A stretch of 64,000 nt of DNA from Odontocerum albicorne (taxonomy: Eukaryota > Arthropoda > Insecta > Trichoptera > Odontoceridae), in contig OX463841.1 in NCBI GenBank assembly GCA_949825065.1, positions 18,794,479-18,858,478 on the forward strand, given 5' to 3'. This document shows, in pieces, positions 13,226-25,200 of the stretch. A program made the position numbers and the translations under genes. A model generated the notes under the pieces. It saw only the letters and a program-made list of their open reading frames with translations. It searched no databases and was not told the DNA's origin. Every line of letters starts with the position of its first letter. Within the stretch, counting starts at the first letter, position 1.

Positions 13226-16200
13226 CTTAAAATTAAGTAAATATGTAAAATGATACCAAAAAAAATAATTATCCAAAACACACTTTGATGTGTACTCGTA
13301 TGTCGAATACTTGGAAGGAAAACTAATTTGGCCACGTATGTATAATGTGGTTACTAATTAATATTTGAAAGCAAATATGCATAGTTACATAATTCCTCTT
13401 TGTGAATTAAGGTTTCATTTATTACCTGCCCAGAAAGCATTACACATTTCTTTGATATATCACCTTATATTTCTTTGATATTTTCAACCTACCAGTCTCC
13501 CTATGGCCACACTGGATATCATGAGACAGTTCAGTCTTATTCCTAATTATTGTGAGATTTATATCAGGTCTGTAAATATGAAACTGGAATTTTTTTTATA
13601 GAAAATACACATTTATTGTATTGGGTGTTAACATAAGTTGTGTCCGTTTTTTTCCAAATGAAGAGAACAAGAGGACACAACAAAAACAAATTAGTCAATA
13701 ATGTATTCTCCTTCATTATTTACAACTTCTTGCCAACGTTCTACAAGTTTTTCAATGCCTGTGTGATAAAAACCATCCGGTCTTGACTCGAGGAATTCAT
13801 CCAACCATGTCTGCAATTCGACGTCATTATTGAAGAAAACGCCGCGCAAATTGTTCAAAAGCGACTAGAAAAGGTGGAAATCCGATGGCGCGAGGTCTGG
13901 AGAATATGGAGGGTGTGGCAAGACTTCCCAACCAAGCGTTTGAATAGCATTTTTCGTAATGTTGGCGATATGAGGGCGGGCGTTATCGTGTTGCAGAATA
14001 ACGCCATATTGCCGATCCGGCCTTCTTTGTTGAATTGCAGTGTTGAGCCGCTGCATTTGCAAAATGTATAGCTCCACGTTGACTGTCTGATTGCGTTCAA
14101 GTATCTCGTAGTGGATAACGCCTTGCCAAATCATCATCTTGCGCGGATGCTAAACTTGTTTCGCTCTGGGCGTTGCTTGTTGAACATAACTCACCCATTC
14201 TTTCCGTTTCTTCATATTCACATAAAGGCACCATTTTACATCACCAGTAATGATGCGGTAAAGGAACCTTTACTTGTGGCCATGCGTAGCTCGATGACGC
14301 GCGAGCAAACCAGCAGAAATTGTCGAATGTTGATATTTGTTGTTTTCACTCAAAACATGTGGAACCCAAGTGCCGAACTTCTGGACTATTCCCATTGATT
14401 TAAGATGGCGGTATACAGTCATGTGACTACAATTCATCTGCTCAGCCAATTCTATGGTGATCTTCATGAATAATATGGTTTAAGCGGTCCTCATCGAAGT
14501 CCACTGGTCGTCCGGAACGCTCCATGTTTTTCAGGTCGAAATTACCGTCTTTGAAACGCAAAAACCATCGACAAGCTGTCCTTTCATTCATAGCATCTTC
14601 ACCATACACTTCGCAAATATCGCGAGCAGCTTTGGCAGCTTTATTCCCTCAATCGAACGCGAACAGAAGGTGTCGAAAATGCTCACTTTCGTCTACTTGA
14701 TATTCCATTTTGAAGGCTTGTAATCAAATAAAAAAATATATGTAACGTAAAAGTAAACACAATATCTTGTACAGCAGAATTTTTTTTTTCGAATGACTTT
14801 TACCATTTCGTTTTACTTTTGGTGCTCATTTTTAAATTTGGAAAAAAACGCACACAACTTATGTTAACTCTTACCACTCTGTAGGCCAGATATTCTGGCC
14901 CAAATGATTTTAGTAGGCAGCTCCGTGGGACAGGGAGTCTGGCCCAGCGCAGATATAAGTTTACTTACCGATTTCTCGAGCACGCAGGTATATTCTACAA
15001 AAAAATATTTACGATAATTACAGTGAATCATCCCAACATGCTGGATAAACCAACATTTCTTTATTTAAATTTACCATTAGTTGGATATATTCCTGTAAAA
15101 ATAGATGCATCATTTTAGCTGATAGAATATTTGTCGTGTTCTATTTTTTTTGGGCCAGTCAGTCATTATCCTGCATTGGTGACGGTTCTACAAGGCTACT
15201 CCCACTTTTTGTGACCATATTTTTTCGTTTTGTGGAACTATTATATTTCTTAATTTATTTAAGAAATATAATAAGATTATTAGAAAAAAACTTCTCCGAG
15301 GATTTACACTTGATTATTTGTATATATTACCTATATTATACACAATTATTGCTATGCAATATAAGAAATTATGCAAATAAAACATATTGGAAGTAAATGT
15401 ATTATTTTTAGTTACTTTAAGTGTGATTAAGCGAGCATTTTTTGCGAAATGTACTGTGAGGAGTATATTAATTTAAGTAGTCAAAATGGATGGTAAAAAT
15501 TCCCAAATGTATTATAGGACGCCATTCTGATCTAAAGATCAGTCTTACAAAAATTAGAATCTCAAAATGTCGATAAATCTCTGTACATTCAGTTAGAGCG
15601 TGATGTTTGTATTATTCAAAAAATAATTCTCGTGATCCAAATATTATTTGTTTTTTTTTAAATATATTAGAGGCGGTATCAACGACTCGGCAAAGCATTT
15701 GATCTTTTCAAGGTTTACCGACACCGTGCAGGTGTGTTGTAAGTTGTATACTGTGTTTCATTTTTAATCCCTTTCCTCTGACATGTCTTGTGAGTATGCT
15801 TTGTTGTTACTTATCGAATCTTGAGGTAGAAGAGACCCGTGTTTATTTTCTTTTAACCGCTGAGCTAATCGAGTCCAGTATGATTCTGATAATTTCATGG
15901 TTTAAATAATTGAAATTTACTCAACCTTAAATAAAGAAAAGAAATAAATAGAAATTAAAAAGGGTCGTAACAGTACCAAAAATCCAATGGTCATACGAAT
16001 TATCAGACAGTGTCCCAAAAGTAGCGAACCAAAATTTTCATTTTTGACTAAAAAATATTATTTTGTTTTTTATAAAATCATGTATTTCTTCCAACCCTAT
16101 GAAAGTTTATCACTCACTTGACCAATTTAAATTTTTTATTTTATAAATACGTCATAAATTTTAATCCGAATAGCTAATTAATTCTGAGAAAAAATGGTCA

Positions 16201-19200
16201 AAGTGGAAAAGGTTAGCACCTAATATGAAAATGGTAAAAAATAGTTTATTCAAAGTATTGCCCATCGCTAACTACACATTTTTCCCATCTCTCTGGCAAT
16301 TTGTGGATGCCATGCCAAAAAAACTGTTGCTCTTTTGAGGGAAACTAATCATCGAGCCATTCTCGTAAAAAGTGAAGCGCTGCTCAGCAAGTGCGTGTCC
16401 CATCGAAGCAAATAAGTAGTAATCGGATGGAGCCAAGTCTGGTGAGTAAGCTGCATACGAAAGTATTTGCCAACTAAATGCGTCAATCGTTTCTTTGACT
16501 GGTTTTGCTGTGTGCGATGGTGCATTATCACGAAGCAAAATCGTTTTTCACGCAATGCTCGGTTCAAATCCATCATTTGTTGTCGATAGCGTTCAGTATT
16601 AACAGTTTTGCCAGGTTTTAGCAGCTCATAATAGATAACACCCTTCCGATCCCACCAAACACAGCATTGTCTTCCGTCCATAGCAATTTGGCCTTGCAGT
16701 CGATGTCGCAGGTTTGCTTGGAGTTACCCATGATCTTTTACACTTAGGATTCTCGAAATATATCCATTTTTCATCGCCAGTCACAATTCGATGGAAAAAG
16801 GATTTTCTTTTGTACCTGGCGAGCAGCATTTCGCAAGTAGTTTTTCAGTTTTCCTGCTGTCTTTCATTCAGTTCATGTGGAACCCGTTTTCCCACCTTCT
16901 GGATCTTTCCCATGGCTTTTAAACGTATGGAGACGGCTTCTCGTGTCACATTTAATTGATCCGCGAGTTGTTGTTGCGTTTGAGCGTCATCCTCATCTAA
17001 CAATGCTTGCAATTCAGCGTCTTCAAACTTTCTCGGTGGTCTTCCACGTTCTTCTTTTTTCACTTCAAAATCGCCACTTTTGAATTTTTTAAACCACTCA
17101 AAGCATTGTAATTTACCAAGAGCATGCTCACCTTAAACTTCGACAAGCATTCGATGCAATTCTGCAGCAGTTTTCTTCAAATGGTAACAGAAAATCAATA
17201 AACTTGTATTGTGAGTTAAAAGTCTTTGACAAATGTAAACACAAGAAAAAAGCGCCAATGACGCGGTTTGACAGGTAGAGCCATCTATGAGCAAATTCCA
17301 GTTTCATATTTACAGATCTGGTATATAGCCTTTTTCAGTTTCAACCTATTTATCTTAAAATTGTATTTTTAGATGGAGTATTTAGTGTGATATAATCTTA
17401 AAGATAAAAAATTGAGAATAATAGGGGATGATAAAAAACATTTTACAGTAACTCACCAATTTTTTTTACCTACTATAGATATTGAGAAAATTAATGAAAA
17501 GAGTATCTTTTCAACATTTTCAATAATGAGCTGAATTGTTTAAAGTATTACTTTGGTAATTTAACAAATAAAAAATATTTATATAAATGACAATATTAAA
17601 AAACACGCAAAAAATATTGAAAGTAAAAGGCATTCAATAAAATAATAATTAGTTCACACATTCAATCAATTCTAGTTAATCTTATAAATGTAGTTAGTAA
17701 AGAAATGGTTTGATTGAAAATCATGCAGTAAAAAATAAATTCAAACCTGCCTCTTTGATACATACGTAGAATATATTAGAGTATATTCACAATATGGGCT
17801 GTTACATGCTAAATGAACAAATAAAATAATCAAAAGATAATATTGAACTATTTTTCTCCAAAAATGGAGCTCAATGGAAAAAAATATTTAAAAATCACAA
17901 AAGTGGAATGGGATGTCAATTCTCAAAGACTGAACACTTCTTTAAGGGTAAATCTACTAATTGATTTTTAAAAAGACAATTGTAGCCCCATAAATTCAAG
18001 CTTAGAAAATATATGAAATAGAAGAATTCAAAATTAATTCTGGAAAAACTTTTTACCACACTAATCCATTTCAAAAATTATATGTTGTAATTTGTTTTAT
18101 CAAACACTGTTCATTCCACTTTTTGTAACAGTATAACCCTACCGGTTTCAAGGCTTTCACCTCATCATCAGGGAGCACAAACAAGACCGTTTGTGCTCCC
18201 CTGCTAATGAGGTGAAAGCCTTGAAACCGGTAGGGTTATACCGTTACAAAAAGTGAAATAAACAGTGTTTGATAAAACACATGACAATGTCTTTAAACCT
18301 GCACAGTGTTAATGCCTTAACTATAAATAATATATAAAATGATATGTATATTCTTTGAATAGATAACTGCATTTGCCTGCTTTGTCGGTTGATCATCATT
18401 ATTTTAACTCATTTGAATAAAGCAAGTTTAAGTTACAGTAGAAAAAGCCTTTTTTGAACAAAATTTCATATATTGACGTATATAGTGGTGTGTAACATTG
18501 AAAGAATATTGATGCTAGGTTTTTTTACCTTCATATATGGTAGTCATAGTATTTTTACCTTCATATATGGTAGTCATAGTATTTTTACCTTCATATATGG
18601 TAGTCATAGTATTTTTTTTTATTTCGCTGTTCACATTGTGAAAGTGAATTGTGTACAGATATAGTTAGCTAACTCTATGAATGTCTTGTTTCCACCCTTT
18701 TCTGAGATTTTTTTAGTCATTTGGTGTAAAAATGTTCAATACCTAGTTTAGTCAGACTAGTTTTTTTTTAATATTATTTAAAGATGTAATAGAATTAGTA
18801 AACTGCGTAACTCCTTATAAGATATTTTTTTTATTCTGCATATCTTCTGTCAGGTAATAATAATCATTATAAATACAATAGTTGAAGAATGTTCATTAAT
18901 TTCTTTTTTTTTGCCAAATCGGGACGTGCAAATGATTGTCGAGATATTATAGTGACATTTTCTTACCCAAGTTTTGGTTGTGTTGAAAAAACTTTTATAG
19001 TAACTTCCGTTGAGCCTTATTCCCCACATAATTTCTTTAAACAACATTAAGTAAATTGTTATTGCCTACCTATTGTTTCTTTATTCCTATTGCTAAGAGT
19101 GATAACAACACTGGAGTCTTGAGGCGCATTTGCAATAAACTGTAGGAATGACTCAACAACACTGAACAGCTGACACTATTTTCACAGGTCTTGAGAGAGA

Positions 19201-22200
19201 ACAAACCTATTGAAATTTGTTGGCGCCAACAGAAAATAATAATTCAATCACGAGAATGAGGTGAGTCATCACTCAATATCCAATTCCAGGTATTTCGATA
19301 TATGAAATAAGGGGCCTAAAGGGCACGAGTGCTTTGGGCTAGGAAAATTCAATAACTTTTTATAGTAATTTGAAAATGTCAAATAAGAGGAATACTTACT
19401 CATCAAAGTTCATCCATTCATACGTTACTCCAACAATATGAATTACCAATTCATTAATTATGGAAGTTAATTTATCAAATAGCTTACATATGATTAAACC
19501 ATTGATCACTGTTAATACATGAGAAAATCTTTCACCAAAGTTCATATTATCAATTAAATCTTTTGAAAGGATGTCTTGTTGAGAAGCCTTAGATATGAAA
19601 ACATCCTTTGCGACTTGAAGAGATATATTTCTTTCCAAACAATGTGATTGATCACAATCTAAAACAGTAAATACATATTGCACAAATTTGTTTTTCAAAT
19701 TTTCTTAACTTTTTGTCTAAATAAATGATAATCATTGATAACAATGGTCTACAGACATTTTGTCCTGAGAAAAAAATCAGAGAACTTAACTTAGGCACTT
19801 TTATTCTTCATTACAGAGGTTAAAGAGCAAACAGTTGTGTGAAATTTAGAATACTGCTTAATAAAACCACTGTTGAAAAAACGACTATGCCAGAGCAAGC
19901 TTTTAAAACAAGGCTATGAGTATGAAAAAATCCCCAGTCTACAAATGGAACAGGTAACATGAAATCTTAAATTACACTCTCTGAGTAGCACTATTCCTTA
20001 AAAGAGAAGCTGTAAACTAAGACTATTACTACATTTCCCTTAGCTGCTTGAGTGGTAACCTTCTTAATATTAAAAAGTAGCTATAACAGTGCTATCTTTC
20101 CAAGTATCTTTAGCAATATTGGCAACAAGTCAGTAGAAGATCCGCCACATCAAAGCCCTTCTCTAACCTCTCAAACAGACCTATTGTTGAGAATATCTGA
20201 GAAGCAATCCTAATCAACCTTTGCTGTACTATTTATGAGTTGGTAGAAATCATTTTGCTAGAGTTCTTCAATAGATATTGATGCAAAATCTTGTTGGCAA
20301 AATAAGTTTTAGGAATAATGACTTATTGTGTATAATATTAGGTGTACAAATAAGTTTCCGCCGTTTTTTATCAAAAATTGGGCATTTATTGTGAAAGAAC
20401 GGAACCTCATGTTTTATTCGAAGTATTGCCCATCGCTTGCCACTACTTTTTTCCATCTTTCTGGCAGCATACGGATACAGCGTCGGAAGAATGCTTCATG
20501 TTTTGAGGCTATTCACGAATCGACCCAATTTTTGGTATATTCATATGATGTGAAGTGCTGCTCAGACAGGCCATGCGTCATCGTTTGAAACAAGTGGAAA
20601 TCAGAAGGAGCAATGTCTGGTGAATACAGCGGGTGGAGTTAAACTTCCCAATTGAGTGTTTTTTCCAAATAGGTTTTGACCGGCGCCGCAACATGTGGAT
20701 GAGCATTATCATGCAGGAGAATAATTTTGTCGTGTCTGGAGTAGCAGTGGGCGCGCTTTTCCTCGAGTGCTCGACTCAATCTCATCAATTGTGCTCGGTA
20801 GACAGCCCCAGCAATGGTTTCGTTCGGTTTGAGCAACTCATAATACACGACACCAAGCTGATCCCACCTAATACACAACAAGAGTTTTTTTCCATGAATA
20901 TTTGGCTTAGCTGTAGATGTTGAAGCATGGCCAGGGGTTCCCCATGATTTCTTCCTTTTTGGATTATCATAGTGGATCCATTTTTCATCACCAGTGACTA
21001 TACGGTGCAGAAAACCCTTTCGTTTATGCCTGGCAAGCAGCATTTCACATGTGGAAAATCGGCGTTCAACGTTTGTCGGTGTCAGTTCATATGGAACCCA
21101 ATTTCCTTGTTTTTGAATCATTCCCAATGATTTCAACCTATGTGAAATTGCTTGTTGAGTCACTCCTAATGTAAGTGCAAGTTCTTCTTGCGTTTGGCAC
21201 GAATCTTGATCCAATAATACTTACAATTCCGCGTCTTCGTACACTTTCGGCCTTCCGCTACGTTCTTTGTCTTCGATGTCAAATTCACCGTTCTTAAACT
21301 TTTGAAACCACTCACGACAACTTCTCTCACTTAAGGCAGCCTCACCATATGCTTCTACAAGCAATCGATGCGCCTCAGCTGCAGATTTCTTCAAATTGAA
21401 GAAGTAAATCAAAAGTTCCCGCAAATGACGCTTATTCGGCTCAAAACTTGACATTTTCGAACACAAAAAAATATGTTATACTGATAAAAATTCACTAATA
21501 TTTCAAGGTCATGTTGTTGACAGATGTCCAACCTTACGATAATGACATTTTACATCTGACAATTTTAACCATAACTTACTGGTGGCGCCAACTTTTGTCA
21601 AACGGCGGTGACTTATTTGTACACCCAATAATTCCGAGTATATAATTCTACGTTTCAGGCCGATCTAATAGCCCGTCTTCCGAAGTGACATTTTCCATGT
21701 TTGCATACGAAATATGACATCCTTCTTCCATTTTTCGCGTACGAACACAAAACGTGCGACTCATAAGGATGGGTAGTTCAATTGGCCTGAAATGGTGAGT
21801 CGTCTACTTGAAATTATAATACACAGTGAGTAATAATTCCTAAAATTTATTTTCCAAGCATGTACAACAAAAATTATGAAAGTCTTTCGTAAGATCTTGG
21901 AGTATCGGCAAAATTCATTATCCACCTTCTGATGATCGATTAACAATACACATGTGATGCTGTGTTTGAAAACTTCAAATAACAGCAGAGCCTAGGATAT
22001 TTATTAATGGGGATATGATTCACCAGTGAAAAAATACAGAAGGCTAAACATGGTGACAATGACCAAGTGAATGAAATTTTATAAAGTAAAAAGAAGGGGA
22101 AAAAGATGGAGCTGTACGAGATGATATATTGGCATTAAGGAGGCAAAAGATGTATATGCAATAGGTGTAATTAAAGTATGTATGTTTACTTTAGCACAAG

Positions 22201-25200
22201 CTTTTTGAAAAAACTTGAAAACACAAATACATACTTACCTTTCATACGACCGCAATAAAATTCATATTGTAATTTTATGAGATCACATATTTTAGAATGT
22301 TTTTCATGATGAGCAAATTGGTGATCAACAGAACAATAACTCACTGCAGGGCATTTAGTGCAATCAAAGAGAAAATTACTGTTTGTTTTGTAACAAAGTG
22401 CACAAACTCTCGGGAACATCCAAACCTAAAATAATGTTTACTTTTCGTAACATATGACTATTTTACATAATGAATTGTTTATTAACACATTTGCTCTCAA
22501 CTATATTAAAAATGTCGAATTTTCTTTTTAAATATGTTGATACCATACGTGATCTTTACATGCTCAATTTTTATTTGACATACAGCATTTTGCCATAATC
22601 ACTGGTGATGTATGAGGGTGGTCCCAGAAGTACCCGACCTGATGTATAGATGGCGATTGTTGCTTTAAAAAATTACTATGGTAGAAAGTACTAAACTTAT
22701 AAAGCTTAAGTTTTAAGACACTACGTTGTTTAATATTTGTTTGGCAGCCATCAATAGTGAACGCTCTCAGTGAATTTGTAAAAATGGAAAAAATTGGTCA
22801 TCGTTATGTGATACAATACTTTCATTTGAAAGGTCTAAGTTCAACCAATATCAAAGCCGAGCTAGATTCTACTCTGCGGGAGTCTGCTCTTTCGTTTACA
22901 ACAGTAAAATATTGGGTGGCAGAGTTTAAACAAGGCCGTACGAGCTGCCAAGACGAACATCGCAGTGGTCGACCAAATGAGATGACCACGCCAGAAATGG
23001 TAAAGAAAATCCACCAAATGGTATTGGATGACCGTCGATTGAAAGTGCGCGAGCTAGCAGACATGGTAGGCATTTCAAAAAGTGCTGTATATTGACTGAA
23101 AATTTGGACATGAAAAAGCTGTGCGCAAGATGGGTGCCACGTTTGCTAACAATGGAACAAAAACAGCGCCGTGAGGATGTTTCAATCGAGTGTTTGGCGA
23201 TGCTTCACAGCAATAAAGCCGAGTTTTTGCATCGATTCATAACCATGGATGTAACGTGGGTCCATTACTTCACACCTGAGACGAAGGAACAGTCATAACA
23301 ATGGACAGAAAGGGAAGAATCAGTTCCAAAAAAGGCGAAGACAGTTCCATCTGCAGGCAAGGTCATGATGTCAGTTTTTTGGGCTGCGCGTGGGATAATT
23401 TTCATTGATTATCTTCAAAAAAGAAAACAATCAACGGCGAGTATTATGCGAACCTATTGCAGCGTTTGAGTGATGAAATCAAGAAAAAACGGCCGAATTT
23501 GGCGAAAAAGAAAGTGTTGTTTCATCAAGACAATGCACCAGTTCACACATCCGTTATCGAGGTGGCCAAAATCAATGAATTAAAGTTCGAATTGCTTCCT
23601 CACGCACCCTATTCGCCAGATTAAGCCCCTTCGGATTATTTTCTTTTTCCAAACTTGAAAAAATGGCTCAGTGGTAAAAGATTTGCCAACAATGAAGAGG
23701 TGGAATCTGCGGTTGATGGCTATTTTGAGGCGCTCGACTGTTCTCACTATAAACAGGGTATCGAAACTATTGAACATCGCTAGGAAAAGTGTGTCGAGCT
23801 GAAAGGAGACTATGTTGAGAAATAAAAATATTTTTTCCCAAATTTTTTGTGTTTTCTTTGTTAGGTCGGGTACTTTTGGGACTACCCTCGTATCTATTGG
23901 CATACAAAATATACTATAACAACCAGGCGCATTTGCAAATTTAATTTAAAATAAATTGAATGCAAATTTATAGGTGTGAAGAGATCGAGTTAAGAATATG
24001 GAAAAATGTTTTGACACCCAATACATATCAGGTCTGTAAATATGAAACCATAAGTATTGCCCATCGCTAGCTACACATTTTTCCCATCTCTCTGGCAATT
24101 TGTGGATGCCACGCCAAAAAAACTGTTGCTCTTTGGAGGCAAACCAATCATCGAGCCATTTTCGTAAGAAGTGAAGCGCTGCTCAGCAAGTGCGTGTCCC
24201 ATCGATGCAAATAAGTAGTAATTGAATGGAGCAAAGTCTGGTGAGTAAGCCACAAGCGAAAGTATTTGCCAACTAAACGCCTCAATCGTTTCCTTGACCG
24301 GTTTTACTGTGCGATGGTGCATTATCATGAAGCAAAATCACTTTGTGTTGCCTCTTTTAGTATTCTAGTCGTTTTTCACGCAATGCTTGGTTCAAATCCA
24401 TAATTTGTTGTCGGTAGCGTTCAGTATTAACGGTTTCGCCAGGTTTTAGCAGCTCATAATAGATAACACTCTTCTGATCCCACCAAACACAGAGCATTTT
24501 CTTCATCCATAGCGATTTGACCTTGAAGTCGATGTCGCTGGTTTGCTTGGAGCTACCCATGATCTTTTACGCTTAGGATTCTCGAAACATATCCATTTTT
24601 CATCGCCAGTCACAATTCGATGGAGAAATGATTTTCTTTTGTACCTGGCGAGCAGCATTTCGCATGTGGTTTTTCGGTTTTCCTGCTGTCTTTTTCGGTT
24701 TTCATTCAGTTTATGTGGAACCCGTTTTCCCATGGCTTTCAAATGTATGGAAACGGCTTCTCGTGTCACATTTAATTAATCTGCGAGTTGTTGTTGCGTT
24801 TGAGCGTCATCCTCATCCAACAATGCTTGCAATTCGGCGTCTTTAAACTTTCTCGGTGGTCTTCCACGTTCTTCTTTTCTCACGTCAAAATCGCCACTTT
24901 TGAATTTTTTAAACCACTCAAAGCACTGTGATTTACCAAGAGCATGCTCACTTTAAGCTTCGACAAGCATTCGATGCGATTCTGAAGCAGTTTTCTTCAA
25001 ATGGTAACAGAAAATCAATGCTGTCCGCAAATCGTAGTTTTCAGGCACAAAAACAGACATGTTCAACGCTATGAAAACATATGTACAGGTAGTTGTATTA
25101 AACTTGTATTGTTGTGAGTTAAAAGTCTTTGACAAATGTAAACACAAGAAAAAGGCGCCAATGACGCGGTTTGATAGTCACTAAATTGACAACTATAGTA

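Larger units (their letters stand above)
13564..17321 (-). mobile_element. mariner family A, copy 2, split by a 2.6-kb nested insertion
   Basis: Family A TIRs (TCAGGTCTGTAAATATGAAA at the left, its inverted relative at the right) sit between TA at 13562-13563 and 17322-17323. Between 13621 and 16221 the element is interrupted by other DNA; TA flanks the interruption on both sides. The remaining transposase (about 17190-16236, minus strand) keeps TGDEKWI, RDNAPSH and an intact third Asp in APSDYY. The start codon and first residues are deleted near 17196, and frameshifts occur near 16540 and 16660. It lies in intron 3 of the MSS51-like gene. Confidence 0.9.

Noticed and set aside
13226..13335. 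N-terminal extension of the MSS51-like exon 4 with a hydrophobic helix (FWIIIFFGIILHIYLILR)
   Set aside because: It looks like a membrane anchor but lies upstream of a good acceptor whose phase fits exon 3, so it is read as intron.
15862..15895. tRNA gene on the minus strand (TAGCTCAGCGGTTA)
   Set aside because: The A-box fits but the B-box position is poor and stems do not pair convincingly; kept only as possible SINE remnant.
19659..19703. Longer exon 3 of the MSS51-like gene (adds NLKNKFVQYVFTVL)
   Set aside because: Phase also fits, but the acceptor at 19703 lacks a pyrimidine tract; the one at 19658 is better. RNA evidence would decide.
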